Positions 19,404-28,605 of a DNA stretch of 64,000 nt are shown here, piece by piece; position 1 is the stretch's first letter, and each line of letters begins with the position of its first letter. The notes under the pieces are model-generated. The model made no database searches. It was not told the DNA's origin and was given only the letters and a program-made list of their open reading frames with translations. This stretch comes from Chlorobiota bacterium. GTDB lineage: Bacteria; Bacteroidota; Ignavibacteria; OLB7. A program made the position numbers and the translations under genes. The stretch covers positions 1 through 64,000 of the forward strand of contig JAQBOZ010000012.1 in NCBI GenBank assembly GCA_028287785.1. Direction: 5' to 3'.

Positions 19404-20684
19404 ATGAAGCATCTACGAAAGATTGGCCCTCTGGTGGCGCTTGCCATTGCCGGTTTCGCGCTTCCGATTGCCGCTCATGCCCAGCCGACCGATCCGCAGC
19501 CGGAGACCCAGGACGCCGGAACGGGGCTCAGAGGAGGCTGGGTGCTGCTGAACGCACAGGAGACGGCGCTGGTCAGGGCCGGCACCAACGCCATGTACAA
19601 TCTGCGGTACAACGAGGCGGACACCATGTTCAACAAGCTGATCGAGCTTGACCCTGAGCATCCGGCGGGATATTTCCTTCTGGCGCTGGTGGACTGGTGG
19701 CGGATCGTGCCGAACGCGGAGATCAAGGTGCAGTATGAATCCGCGCAGAAATCGTTCGACAGCCGTATCGACAAGGTGCTGGAAATCTGCGACAAGCGTC
19801 TGGCGAACAACCCGAACGATATCATCGGCCTTTTCTTCAAGGGCTCGGCCCTCGGCTATCGCTCCCGTCTGATGCTCCTGACCGGCTTCGATGCAACCTC
19901 CCCTCTGGCCTGGGTGAGGGCCGGAACCGAGGGAAAGGAGGCGTACGATATCATCCTCCAGTGCCAGCGCCTGGCGCCGAGCAACAGCGATATACTCCTG
20001 GGCTCGGGCCTCTACAACTACTTCAGCGCCCTTATCAACGACAAGTATCCGATTGCCAAGAGCGTGCTCGGATTTCTTCCACCGGGCGATAAAAAGATCG
20101 GGTTGAGCATGCTCCGCATCTCCGGGCAGCGCGCGGTATACGCCGGCACGGAGGCCCGTTATGCGATGATCGATATTCTGACGACGATGGAGGAGGATCG
20201 GGATTCCCACGAGCAGTCGCTGCTGGTGGCAAAGGCGCTCTATCAGCAGTATCCCGGCAACTCGGTCTTCGAGCGGTTCCTGGCGAAGAACTACTATCAG
20301 ACCGGCGATCTGGTAAACGCGGACTCCACGTATACCGACATCCTCCGCCGCGTGCAGCGGCGCGATCCCGGCTACGAGCTCTCCCTTGCCTGGAGGGGCC
20401 TCTACTATCTGGGCGATATCCGCCTCCGCCTGGGACAATACATCGATGCCGCCAAATACTTCCAGCAGGCGGATGTGCTGGCCCACAGGATCGGCAGCGA
20501 CGAGGCGGAATCGAACTGGAATATCCTGACCAACCTGAAGATGGGCTACGCGCTCGACAAGCAGGGCCGTCATGATGACGCGGTCGCCCAGTACAGGAAA
20601 GTGCTCTCGATGGATGATTATTCGGACTCGCGCAACAAGGCGAAGAAGTATATCGCCCAGCCGTACAACGGCACCGGCGACTGA
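19404..20684 (+). CDS. exported TPR-repeat protein
   Basis: 426 residues with a signal peptide (MKHLRKIGPLVALAIAGFAL at the start, cleaved after AHAQ). Several tetratricopeptide units follow (for example NLRYNEADTMFNKLIELDPE, then KALYQQYPGNSVFERFLAKN). The TPRs suggest a periplasmic scaffold. A ribosome binding site AGGAGA lies before the ATG at the right distance. The gene stands alone and ends at a strong bidirectional terminator shared with the convergent rhodanese gene. Function not known. Confidence 0.8.
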   Translation: MKHLRKIGPLVALAIAGFALPIAAHAQPTDPQPETQDAGTGLRGGWVLLNAQETALVRAGTNAMYNLRYNEADTMFNKLIELDPEHPAGYFLLALVDWWRIVPNAEIKVQYESAQKSFDSRIDKVLEICDKRLANNPNDIIGLFFKGSALGYRSRLMLLTGFDATSPLAWVRAGTEGKEAYDIILQCQRLAPSNSDILLGSGLYNYFSALINDKYPIAKSVLGFLPPGDKKIGLSMLRISGQRAVYAGTEARYAMIDILTTMEEDRDSHEQSLLVAKALYQQYPGNSVFERFLAKNYYQTGDLVNADSTYTDILRRVQRRDPGYELSLAWRGLYYLGDIRLRLGQYIDAAKYFQQADVLAHRIGSDEAESNWNILTNLKMGYALDKQGRHDDAVAQYRKVLSMDDYSDSRNKAKKYIAQPYNGTGD

Positions 20685-20713
20685 TCCGGCAGGCGGAAGA
20701 GCGGCCTGAACAA

Positions 20714-20755
20714 CGCAAAGGCCCTTCGGAAATCATACTCCGAAGGGCCTTTGCG
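20714..20755. terminator. bidirectional terminator between convergent genes
   Basis: CGCAAAGGCCCTTCGG (20714-20729) and CCGAAGGGCCTTTGCG (20740-20755) are perfect 16-base complements with a 10-base loop. The stem contains AAA/TTT near its base, but no long U tract follows, so it is a strong hairpin of moderate terminator quality serving both sides. Confidence 0.75.
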
Positions 20756-20779
20756 GTTATACGTACCAGCGGAACCGGA

Positions 20780-21211
20780 TCAGCTCTGCGACTTGCTCCA
20801 CTCGGCCCAGCCGCCGCGGAAGACCATCACATTCTTGTATCCCTTCTGGATCGCGGTCTTGGCGGCCTTGGCGGCCATCGGGCACTTCAGCCCGCCGCAA
20901 TAGAAGACCAGCGCGGCGTTCTTGTCGACCGGAAGCTGCGCGGTGCCGAAGTTGACGGCGCCATCGATATGGCCGGCGGCGTAGGACTCGGCGTCGCGGG
21001 CGTCGATCACGGTGACGTTGTTCGTCTTGATCAACTTGACGACTTCATCCTTGTTCACCGTCTTCATCTCGGAGAGCTTGGCCTTCTCCTTGTCCTTCGC
21101 CATGCAGCAGGCTTTTCCCTTCTCGCATGTCTTTCCGGTCTGCGCGTGCAGATCGCCGGCATACACGAACAATCCGGCGGCAACGGCCAGCATGGTAAGA
21201 TGCTTGATCAT
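20780..21211 (-). CDS. exported rhodanese-like protein
   Basis: 143 residues. The signal peptide ends in LHAQ. A short Cys-rich stretch (CEKGKACCMAK, about residues 29-39) precedes one rhodanese domain (VTVIDARDAESYAAGHIDGA) with the active-site loop YCGGLKCP and the C-terminal FRGGWAEWSKS. It acts in the periplasm or on the envelope, unlike the cytoplasmic rhodanese at 16415. The Cys cluster before the domain might bind metal or take part in persulfide relay. It is convergent with the TPR gene. Confidence 0.88.
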   Translation of the reverse strand: MIKHLTMLAVAAGLFVYAGDLHAQTGKTCEKGKACCMAKDKEKAKLSEMKTVNKDEVVKLIKTNNVTVIDARDAESYAAGHIDGAVNFGTAQLPVDKNAALVFYCGGLKCPMAAKAAKTAIQKGYKNVMVFRGGWAEWSKSQS

Positions 21212-21361
21212 GATTCTCTCCTCAAAAATGGTTGAGATATGTTGGTTGAGACATGTACAAAATGGACCGGATGGGAGCGCTCGGCGCCATGAAATCGAAC
21301 GACGCGACTGAAGAGCCCGGATTGCACCGGGCCCGTTCGACCGCGTATTGCGACTATTGAT

Positions 21362-21703
21362 TCAGAACCGCACTTCGGTATGAAGCGCGATTTCCTCCAG
21401 AATCCCGCTGACGCGCAGGCAATCGGCCACCTCCCCCTCGAAGACACAGGCCAGACCGGTGGAATCGACCTCCAGCGCGATCTGCTCCCCCTCGCTGATG
21501 GAGCACCCGGTCGCTTTCATCAACTGGAAGATCACCTCATCGAAGGTATGGATCTCATCATTGTAGAGGATCACCCGGGCGGCCATCAGCACGTCCGTCT
21601 CCTCCGCCAGAAGAGTTTCGGTATCAGGCAGTTCCACTCCGAACGAGCTCATGAATGCTCTGCGCACCGCTTCTGCAAATTCTCGCGAAATAAACTTCAT
21701 CAT
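21362..21703 (-). CDS. clpS: ClpS-family protease adaptor
   Basis: 113 residues. The core VILYNDEIHTFDEVIFQLMK matches ClpS (V-x-L-x-N-D-x-x-T-F), as do the helical middle and the C-terminal ISEGEQIALEV region. ClpS delivers N-end-rule substrates to ClpAP/ClpCP. The usual VHxxG motif is VDSTG here, so the conserved His that contacts the N-degron is replaced by Asp-80. N48 and D49 of the ND motif remain. Neither clpA nor clpC is in the window. The N-terminal extension (about 40 residues) is of usual size. Family assignment is firm; activity toward N-degrons is uncertain. Confidence 0.85.
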   Translation of the reverse strand: MMKFISREFAEAVRRAFMSSFGVELPDTETLLAEETDVLMAARVILYNDEIHTFDEVIFQLMKATGCSISEGEQIALEVDSTGLACVFEGEVADCLRVSGILEEIALHTEVRF

Positions 21704-21787
21704 AGTGCATCAACTGGAACATGGCTTATGAAATTGCGCCGCTATTCTACAAAAGAACGGGCTCCGACGCAATGGCATCGCACGAAA

Positions 21788-23065
21788 TTACAGTTTCGAA
21801 ATCTTGTAGATCGCCCCGGCCCTGTCATCGCTCAGGTAGATCGTCCTTCCATCCTGCGATATCACGATCCCGACCGGACGACCCCAGACATGCCCCTGCT
21901 GATCGGCGAAGCCGGTGATGAAGTCGGCCTGGCGCGCGTTCGAGCCGTCGGCATTTGCCCGGAGACGGATCACCTTCGGGTTGTTGTGATAGGTGATCAG
22001 CATCGCGTTGTGGAAATCGGCGCCCAGCGCGCTGCCGGGATAGAAGACCATGTCCAGCGCCTCGGAATGCCCTTCCAGGTCGATGATCGGCTTTACCGCG
22101 TTCGTTGGAGCATCGCCGGCATCCTTGTACCGCGGATCGCGGAATCCCTCCGCGTAGAAGTAGGGCCAGCCGTAATGCTTGTTCAGCTTGATCACGTTTA
22201 CCTCTTCCGGCGGCAGGATATCGCCGATCTGCTCCGTCCCGTTGTCGATACCCCAGAGGTCGCCGGTCTCCGGGTTGAAATCCATCGCCACCGTGTTCCG
22301 CAGCCCGCCAAGCGTCACGCCATCCAGCGTCCCCCCCTTCTCCGCCATCCGAAGCACCGTCGCGTGCGCCTTGTCATCCTCCACCCCGTTGTTCGACGTG
22401 GAGCCGACGGAGATATAGAAACGTTTGTCGCTCGGCGACCAGCGGATGGTCCGCGTGTAGTTGGTGCCGCCCCCCGGAAGCGCCGAGGAGAGCTTGGTGC
22501 TGCTGCCGGTCATGGAGGTCGGCGAGGAGAAATCGAACCGGAAGATGTTGTGCTCATCGGTGTAATAGAGCGCGCCGTTATGCAGCTCGATGCCGTGCGG
22601 GGAGCTGAGGCCGGTCACGATCGCGGTCTTGGTGCCGGATGGCGCCAGGGCGTAGATCGATCCGTCGAAATCGCTGTAGAAGAGCGTTCCATCATCGCGG
22701 AGCGCAAGATCGCGCGGACGCCCCAGATCGTATGCGTAGAGGCTGGCCTTGTAGCCGGAGGGGAGCATCAGCGTCCGCGCCTGATCGAACGGCGATCCCG
22801 GCGTGCCGCTTACCTCCAGAGTCACCGGCTGAAGGTCGAGCGATTCCACCGGCGCCAGCCTGATGATCCCGTTGGCGCTGTCCTGCGGGTTCTGCAGGAA
22901 GCTCACCATGCCGGATGTCTTGATCGTGTCGCGACGGATCGCCTGAAGATTGGTGCCGGTGTAGAGAAGTCGCGATGCGCCGCAGCCGGAAAGGAGGATC
23001 GAGGTGGAGAGGGCGGCCGCACCCAGGGAGAGCACAAGGCAGGAGCGCGAGAATTGCAGAGCCAT
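21788..23065 (-). CDS. PQQ-dependent sugar dehydrogenase-like lipoprotein
   Basis: 425 residues. The N-terminus has a hydrophobic segment and lipobox LSGC, so it is a lipoprotein. The rest is a six-bladed beta-propeller of the soluble glucose/sorbosone dehydrogenase type: GLSSPHGIELHNGALYYTD, LNKHYGWPYFYAEGFRD, then GRPVGIVISQDGRTIYLSDD. Enzymes of this type oxidise sugars or alcohols with PQQ and Ca2+; substrate and real PQQ use are not shown by the sequence. It starts 84 bases upstream of the clpS side of the cluster on the same strand. No PQQ biosynthesis genes are in the window. Confidence 0.82.
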   Translation of the reverse strand: MALQFSRSCLVLSLGAAALSTSILLSGCGASRLLYTGTNLQAIRRDTIKTSGMVSFLQNPQDSANGIIRLAPVESLDLQPVTLEVSGTPGSPFDQARTLMLPSGYKASLYAYDLGRPRDLALRDDGTLFYSDFDGSIYALAPSGTKTAIVTGLSSPHGIELHNGALYYTDEHNIFRFDFSSPTSMTGSSTKLSSALPGGGTNYTRTIRWSPSDKRFYISVGSTSNNGVEDDKAHATVLRMAEKGGTLDGVTLGGLRNTVAMDFNPETGDLWGIDNGTEQIGDILPPEEVNVIKLNKHYGWPYFYAEGFRDPRYKDAGDAPTNAVKPIIDLEGHSEALDMVFYPGSALGADFHNAMLITYHNNPKVIRLRANADGSNARQADFITGFADQQGHVWGRPVGIVISQDGRTIYLSDDRAGAIYKISKL

Positions 23066-23426
23066 AGCGTAGTGTTGTATAGAGGATTCTGCTGAACGAT
23101 GCCATCACCGCCCTGAAAGCCGGAGCGCATCGCGGGTTGTGTGAGAGGCGCCCGCCGGGTGATTGGCAGGCCGCGGCGATTGAGCCGGAAACTACGATGT
23201 TTCTCCCATGTTCCCCAATATGTCATGCCGTTGCAGCCGCGCCGTACGCCACGATAAGCACTGATGGTTCCTCCAATGCCGGCATGGACATCTCCAGACT
23301 TCGCTCCGGGATGGTGGCAGCCGGTTAACATGCCCCATGCAATGATAAACCGCGCACATCAGAAAATCCCCGACATCCGTTGTATCGGATGCCGGGGATT
23401 GCCCATAAGTCCCAATGATTTCCAGA
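23066..23426. other. intergenic region with one terminator
   Basis: About 360 bases with no convincing gene. It holds the terminator of the minus-strand gene at 23427 (separate entry) and presumably the promoter of the sugar dehydrogenase gene. Confidence 0.4.
23365..23400 (-). terminator. intrinsic terminator after the T9SS lipoprotein gene
   Basis: AATCCCCGACATCCG and CGGATGCCGGGGATT (ending at 23400) pair with one mismatch. Read on the minus strand the stem is followed by GGGGATTTTCTG, a U-rich tail. Confidence 0.75.
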
Positions 23427-24044
23427 TCAGGGTTCTGTCGATCTCTGCCGGACCACCGTCATCATCCGCGTGCTCGAAAAATCACCTGATGTAAGGCGGT
23501 AATGATATATCCCCTGGGGAAGTTCCTTCAGGTTTACACCGATCACATAATCCCCGCGCGTCTGGATCTTATCCACCGGCATCATCACCAGCGTCCCCGC
23601 CGCGTTATAGATTTCCAGCCGCACTGGCCCATCCGCGCCGATCGCATAGCGGATCGTTGTGGTTCCGGCAAACGGATTCGGGATATTCTGCTCCAGCGCA
23701 AAGCCCCGGTCGGCACGTGAAGGAACCGATGCGGCAACCGGAACAATCACGGAGCCACCGCCATACACCGAATCCCCGAACGATCCCGCCAGCGACAACA
23801 TATAATCGCGAACCCAGCCGGCGCGCGATGAATCGATCCGCACCAGCGAATCCGCCACCGCGACAGCATCGCCGGTGTAAACAGGATCATCGAACAGGAG
23901 CGAAAGGCTGTCGTGATCGCGCATATGATCGGAGATCGTCTCGAAACGATTATGCCACGCCCCCTTCAACGGCAGCTCCTCCATCCCGTATGGGAACCTG
24001 TCATCAGGAATCAGAATATTGTTGCTGTCGCGCCGCATGATCAC
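23427..24044 (-). CDS. T9SS sorting-domain protein, C-terminal part of a frameshifted gene
   Basis: 205 residues. The last 85 form a type IX secretion C-terminal domain: FALEQNIPNPFAGTTTIRY, VRLEIYNAAGTLV, then LPQGIYHYRLTSG, close to the TIGR04183 pattern. The N-terminal part has no signal peptide. The frame is open upstream of the first ATG (reading RVVVIM just before RRDSNN), and it overlaps the lipoprotein N-terminus encoded at 24004-24255 in another frame. The simplest reading is one gene of about 275 codons broken by a one-base shift near 24050-24060. The intact product would be a lipoprotein-signal T9SS protein of unknown function. Confidence 0.65.
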   Translation of the reverse strand: MIMRRDSNNILIPDDRFPYGMEELPLKGAWHNRFETISDHMRDHDSLSLLFDDPVYTGDAVAVADSLVRIDSSRAGWVRDYMLSLAGSFGDSVYGGGSVIVPVAASVPSRADRGFALEQNIPNPFAGTTTIRYAIGADGPVRLEIYNAAGTLVMMPVDKIQTRGDYVIGVNLKELPQGIYHYRLTSGDFSSTRMMTVVRQRSTEP

Positions 24045-24255
24045 AACTACTCTTACCGGTCACTGTTGGATAACACCGAGTAGTGATGGTGGTTATCTGA
24101 TCGGGCGACATCCTGAGCGGATCGGCCGTACCAATAACATCAGCGGTTTTGAATGACGGTATCGGCTCATCAAAACCATCGTAAACAGTATTGTCCCTGC
24201 ATGCCGCCAGCAGACAGCACACAACCAGGCAACTGAGCATCGGCCACGCTTTCAT
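24004..24255 (-). CDS. lipoprotein N-terminal part of the frameshifted T9SS gene
   Basis: 83 residues. It begins MKAWPMLSCLVVCCLLAACR, a lipoprotein signal peptide with lipobox LAAC, and continues with plausible periplasmic sequence to about residue 68 (TVTGK). The last 15 residues (SSCDHAARQQQYSDS) look like out-of-frame translation. They coincide with the overlap to the T9SS frame at 23427-24044. This indicates a frameshift mutation, a sequencing error, or less likely a programmed shift. Confidence 0.6.
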   Translation of the reverse strand: MKAWPMLSCLVVCCLLAACRDNTVYDGFDEPIPSFKTADVIGTADPLRMSPDQITTITTRCYPTVTGKSSCDHAARQQQYSDS

Positions 24256-24460
24256 CGTTCAATCCTCATGGAAGTTGTCATAGTGCTGCGGGAGGTGCCG
24301 GGAGTCTCGCAGTGGTTTTCAACATCGATATATAAAGGTATATCGCAGAGTGGCTGTCGAGCAAGTGCCATGCGATTGAACCGGCCGTCGGCAGCAACCG
24401 CTCCCCCCGAACATCCCCATCTCCCTTTGCCACCTCTCGTGAATCGGGTAAGTTGATCGC

Positions 24461-26158
24461 ATGAACAGAACAACGACCGAGGCATCGCCGGAGGCATTCA
24501 CCCGGCGGAGCGATCGCGTGATCCGCGCCCCCCGTGGCCCCGAGCTTACCTGCCGCAACTGGCAGATCGAGGCCGCCTACAGGATGATCCAGAACAATCT
24601 CGATCCCGAGGTGGCCGAAAAGCCATCCGATCTCATCGTCTACGGCGGGCTTGGCAAGGCCGCGCGCAACTGGGAGTGCTTCGACGCAATCCTGGACGCG
24701 CTCCGCAACCTCGCCCCCGATGAAACCCTCCTCGTCCAGTCCGGCAAGCCGGTCGGCATCTTCAGAAGCCACACGGATGCCCCGCGCGTCCTGATCGCCA
24801 ATTCCAACCTGGTCCCCAAATGGGCGACCTGGGAGGAGTTCCGCAGGCTCGATGAGCTTGGGCTGATGATGTACGGCCAGATGACCGCCGGAAGCTGGAT
24901 CTATATCGGCACCCAGGGAATCCTCCAGGGAACCTACGAGACGTTCGCCGCCTGCGCCGCGCAGCATTTTGGCGGAACGCTGGCCGGAAGGCTCGTCGTC
25001 ACGGCCGGACTTGGCGGCATGGGTGGCGCGCAGCCGCTGGCCGCAACCATGAACGATGCCGCCGTGCTGACGGTGGAGATCGATGAAAGCCGCATCGACA
25101 AACGGATTCATGACCGCTACTGCGACCGGAAGACCGCCAGCCTGGATCAGGCGCTGGAGTGGCTTCGCCAGGCGCAGAAGGAGAGGACGGGGCTCTCCGT
25201 GGGATTGCTCGGCAACGCCGCCGAAATCCTCCCGGAAATGGTCCGCCGCGGCATCATCCCCGATGTGGTCACCGATCAGACGGCCGCCCACGATCCCCTG
25301 AACGGCTACTATCCGGTCGGGCTTCGGAAGGAGGAGGCTGATCTGCTCCGCCGCGTGGCGCCGGGGGATTATCTCCAGCGCGCCGCCGGCTCCATCCGCA
25401 CCCACGTGGAGGCGATGGTCGCCATGAAGGACGCCGGCGCCGTGGTGTTCGATTACGGCAACAACATCCGCGCTGAGGCGGAGAAGGCCGGGTTCGACCG
25501 CGCGTTCGAGATCAAGGGGTTTGTCCCCGAGTATATCCGGCCACTCTTCTGCGACGGCAAGGGCCCCTTCCGCTGGGTTGCCCTCTCCGGCGATCCCGAG
25601 GATATCTACGCGACCGATCAGGCGCTCAAGGAGCTGTTCCCGGATGACCTCCAGCTCCACCGCTGGCTGGACATGGCCCGCGAACGGGTCAACTGGCAGG
25701 GGCTCCCCTCCCGCATCTGCTGGCTTGGCTACGGCGCCCGCGAGCGCGCCGGCCTCCTCTTCAACCGGATGGTCCGCGATGGAAAAGTATCGGCGCCGAT
25801 CGTCATCGGCCGCGATCATCTCGACTGCGGATCGGTCGCCAGCCCGAACCGGGAGACCGAGGGGATGATCGATGGCTCCGACGCCATCAGCGACTGGCCG
25901 CTGCTGAACTTCGCGCTCAACGCGATCGGCGGGGCCACATGGGTCTCCTTCCATCATGGCGGAGGCGTGGGCATGGGCTACTCGCAGCACGCCGGAATGG
26001 TGGTGGTGGCCGATGGAACCCCGGAGGCCGACGCGCGCATCTCCCGCGTCCTTACCTACGATCCCGGCATGGGAATCATCCGCCACGCGGACGCCGGCTA
26101 CGAGCGGGCGATCGACAACGCGCGGAAGTTCGGCGTGAACGTCCCGATGATGAAGTGA
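24461..26158 (+). CDS. hutU: urocanate hydratase
   Basis: 565 residues, full length. Family signatures: [20 protein letters not shown], the NAD+-binding [20 protein letters not shown], and [19 protein letters not shown] followed by [15 protein letters not shown]. It hydrates urocanate to imidazolone propionate, the second step of histidine breakdown, with a tightly bound NAD+. No other hut gene (hutH, hutI, hutF/G) is in the window, so they lie elsewhere. It ends 11 bases before a palindromic repeat that precedes the polysaccharide operon. Confidence 0.98.
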   Translation: MNRTTTEASPEAFTRRSDRVIRAPRGPELTCRNWQIEAAYRMIQNNLDPEVAEKPSDLIVYGGLGKAARNWECFDAILDALRNLAPDETLLVQSGKPVGIFRSHTDAPRVLIANSNLVPKWATWEEFRRLDELGLMMYGQMTAGSWIYIGTQGILQGTYETFAACAAQHFGGTLAGRLVVTAGLGGMGGAQPLAATMNDAAVLTVEIDESRIDKRIHDRYCDRKTASLDQALEWLRQAQKERTGLSVGLLGNAAEILPEMVRRGIIPDVVTDQTAAHDPLNGYYPVGLRKEEADLLRRVAPGDYLQRAAGSIRTHVEAMVAMKDAGAVVFDYGNNIRAEAEKAGFDRAFEIKGFVPEYIRPLFCDGKGPFRWVALSGDPEDIYATDQALKELFPDDLQLHRWLDMARERVNWQGLPSRICWLGYGARERAGLLFNRMVRDGKVSAPIVIGRDHLDCGSVASPNRETEGMIDGSDAISDWPLLNFALNAIGGATWVSFHHGGGVGMGYSQHAGMVVVADGTPEADARISRVLTYDPGMGIIRHADAGYERAIDNARKFGVNVPMMK

Positions 26159-26168
26159 TCGGCCCTCT

Positions 26169-26197
26169 GTCGGGGGACGTTTGAAACGTCCCCCGAC
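26169..26197. repeat. intergenic palindrome between hutU and the polysaccharide operon
   Basis: A perfect inverted repeat: GTCGGGGGACGTTT, one G, then AAACGTCCCCCGAC. The TTT-N-AAA core and GGGG/CCCC flanks match the arrays at 5089-5170 and 32383-32425, while the inner arm bases differ and stay complementary. It begins 11 bases after the hutU stop and could act as a terminator. Confidence 0.85.
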
Positions 26198-26222
26198 CAC
26201 CTTTTTCAGTAAAGCCACATCA

Positions 26223-27218
26223 GTGCAGAGCAAACGCTTACGGGTACTCGTAACGTCGACGGCGGCATCCCCGTTTATCCGGGATGATGTGGAGATTCTT
26301 CGCCGGCACTTCGATGTCGATTTCTACATCGGCAGCGGCATCCCCGCGCTCTTCGCCAACCTCCGCCGCGCCTTCCGCGCCGATGTCACCCTCTGCTGGT
26401 TCGGATCGGTCTACGCCTTCTTCGCCGTGCTTGGCTCGCGGCTCGCGGGGAGGGAATCGATGATCATCCTCGGCGGCGTCGATGTGGCGCGGGAACCGGA
26501 AATCGGCTACGGCATCTGGCGGAGCCGGTGGAAAAGCGCGCTCCTTACGGCGGCGCTCCGCTGGACCGGCAGAATCTACGCGGTCGATCTCTCCCTCCGC
26601 GATACGCTCGAATCCTCCAGCGGCCGCCCCTGGCCCTCCATCCTCCCACTCCCCACCGGCTACGATCCCGCGCTCTGGAACCCGCCCGGACCAAAAGAGG
26701 ATCTCGTCCTTCTGGTCGCCGGCTGCGACACGATGCAGCGCGCCAGGATCAAGGGGGTCGATCTCCTTATCGCCGCCGCGTCCAGGCTTCCCGGTCGGCG
26801 ATTTCTCATCGTCGGCCTGAAGCCGGAGCTGATCGATCTCCTTCGTCCCGGCGCGCCGGCCAACGTCGGGTTCCTTCCGCCGACCCCGCGCCGGGATCTT
26901 CCGGCGCTCTATGGCAGGGCACGCATCTTCTGCCAGCCATCCCGTCGCGAGGGGCTTCCCAATGCGCTCTGCGAGGCGATGCTCTGCCGCTGCATCCCCG
27001 TGGGAACGGATGTTGGAGGGATACCCACCGCGATCGGGGATGCCGGGTTTATCGTGGAGCCGGAGAACCCGGAGGCGCTCGCCGATGCCATCGAACGGGG
27101 ATTCGCCGCGCCTGAGCAACTCGGCGATGCCGCGCGCGCCAGAATCGCCGCGAACTTCACGCTGACGCTCCGGGAAGTCCGGCTGGTGAATGCCATCACG
27201 GAGCTTGCCGATGCGTAG
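26223..27218 (+). CDS. glycosyltransferase, family-4 like
   Basis: 331 residues from GTG 26223, which begins MQSKRLRVLVT (a Rossmann first strand). An open frame reaches back to 26181, but that part is the palindromic repeat. The C-terminal half has GT-B features: a donor-site strand (DLVLLVAGCDTMQRARIKGV), FCQPSRREGLPNALCEAMLC (the E-x7-E type motif) and GIPTAIGDAGFIVEP. It adds a sugar from a nucleotide donor to a lipid-linked or other acceptor in the cytoplasm. First gene of a tightly packed operon that overlaps the flippase gene by 8 bases. Confidence 0.9.
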   Translation: MQSKRLRVLVTSTAASPFIRDDVEILRRHFDVDFYIGSGIPALFANLRRAFRADVTLCWFGSVYAFFAVLGSRLAGRESMIILGGVDVAREPEIGYGIWRSRWKSALLTAALRWTGRIYAVDLSLRDTLESSSGRPWPSILPLPTGYDPALWNPPGPKEDLVLLVAGCDTMQRARIKGVDLLIAAASRLPGRRFLIVGLKPELIDLLRPGAPANVGFLPPTPRRDLPALYGRARIFCQPSRREGLPNALCEAMLCRCIPVGTDVGGIPTAIGDAGFIVEPENPEALADAIERGFAAPEQLGDAARARIAANFTLTLREVRLVNAITELADA

Positions 27219-28605
27219 GATATCGGCCAACGCAGGGCTCATCTTCCTTGGCGATGCCGCCGCCCGCGCGCTCGGCTTCTTCACCACGATCCACCTTGCC
27301 GCGGAGATGGGGAAGGAGGGATACGGCATGGTCACCGTCGGCTTCGCGATCCTCTCCTACGCGCTCTGGTTCTCCGATCTCGGGCTCGGCACGCTCGGGA
27401 CCAGGGAGATGGCGCGGCCGGAGGAGGAGCGGGAGTTCAGCCCCGGCGATATCTTCGCCTCCCGGCTCATCCTCGGCATCATCATTCTTATTGCGTCGTA
27501 TCCGATTGTCCTTGCCATCTATGGCAGGGTGGGTAGAACCTTCTACATCTGGTTCCTCTTCGCGATCATCCCCTACGCATTCTCACTGGAATGGTACTAT
27601 CAGGGGAAACAGAGGTTTATCCCGTTTACCATTTCCCGCTTCATCGCCTCCGCGATCTACTTCGCGGTGGTCTTCAACGTTGTGAAAGGGGAATACTTCT
27701 GGGGGCTTGTTCCGGGGAGCTACACGCTGGCAACGCTTGTCGCGGCCTTTGTTCTCATCTTCTGCAAAAAGGAACGCTTCTCCTTCGAGGGATTCTCGCC
27801 GGGCAGGTTCTTCGCCGCCATCCGGAGCGCCGCGGTGATCGGCATCGGCGGGATTCTGGCGCAGTCGGTGCAGCTTCTTCCGCCGCTGGTGCTGGGAGCG
27901 GGCGGATTGGGAGAACCGATACGGGAGGCCGGCGTGCTGGGGGCGGCGCTGAAAATAATCTTCGTGATCCTGATCATCGATCGCGTCTTCGCCACGGTCT
28001 TTCTCCCTGCCATCACGCGACTCTGGAGCGCCAACCGCGCCGAGGCCGAGCGGAGCCTCGAGCGCGTGCTTCGCCTGGTGATCGTCCTCGGCTTCGGGAT
28101 CGGAACGGTGCTGACGATTCATGCCACGGAGGTGATGCGGCTGATCTATACATCGAGCTATGCCGATGGCGGCCCCACGCTCGCCATCCTGAGCTGGTTC
28201 GGCGTGGCGACCCTCGTCAACTCCATCTTCTCCTTCGGCCTGATCGGCACCGGCCATGAGCGCGAGTATTTTCGCGCGACCGTGATCGGCGGAATCGCCA
28301 CGCTGCTCCTGACCTTCCCCCTGATTCATCTCTTCGGGCTGACCGGCGCCGCGCTGGCGATCGTCGGGAGCGAGATCTGCCTTGTCGCCCTTACCTACGC
28401 CGCGTTCCGGCGTCGCGTGAAGGTCCGATTCATCCGCGCGCTGGCGATAGCGATTCTCACGGCCGCGGGGGTCATCCTCGCGGCGCACTATCTCCCGGTC
28501 AGTGCCCTTCCGTTCCTGCCACTGACCGGCATCACCTTCCTCGCCGCGACGTGGGGGCTTGGCGCCTTCAGTCGCGAGGATATCCTCTGGGTGATCAAAC
28601 GATGA
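27211..28605 (+). CDS. polysaccharide flippase
   Basis: 464 residues from ATG 27211; an upstream ATG at 27190 would add 7 residues and overlap the previous gene more. About 12-14 transmembrane segments start with LIFLGDAAARALGFFTTIHL, the MOP-superfamily (Wzx-like) beginning. The start lies inside the previous gene's last codons and the stop overlaps the next start (ATGA at 28602), so three genes are translationally coupled. It probably flips the lipid-linked repeat unit made by the neighbouring transferases. Confidence 0.88.
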   Translation: MRRISANAGLIFLGDAAARALGFFTTIHLAAEMGKEGYGMVTVGFAILSYALWFSDLGLGTLGTREMARPEEEREFSPGDIFASRLILGIIILIASYPIVLAIYGRVGRTFYIWFLFAIIPYAFSLEWYYQGKQRFIPFTISRFIASAIYFAVVFNVVKGEYFWGLVPGSYTLATLVAAFVLIFCKKERFSFEGFSPGRFFAAIRSAAVIGIGGILAQSVQLLPPLVLGAGGLGEPIREAGVLGAALKIIFVILIIDRVFATVFLPAITRLWSANRAEAERSLERVLRLVIVLGFGIGTVLTIHATEVMRLIYTSSYADGGPTLAILSWFGVATLVNSIFSFGLIGTGHEREYFRATVIGGIATLLLTFPLIHLFGLTGAALAIVGSEICLVALTYAAFRRRVKVRFIRALAIAILTAAGVILAAHYLPVSALPFLPLTGITFLAATWGLGAFSREDILWVIKR

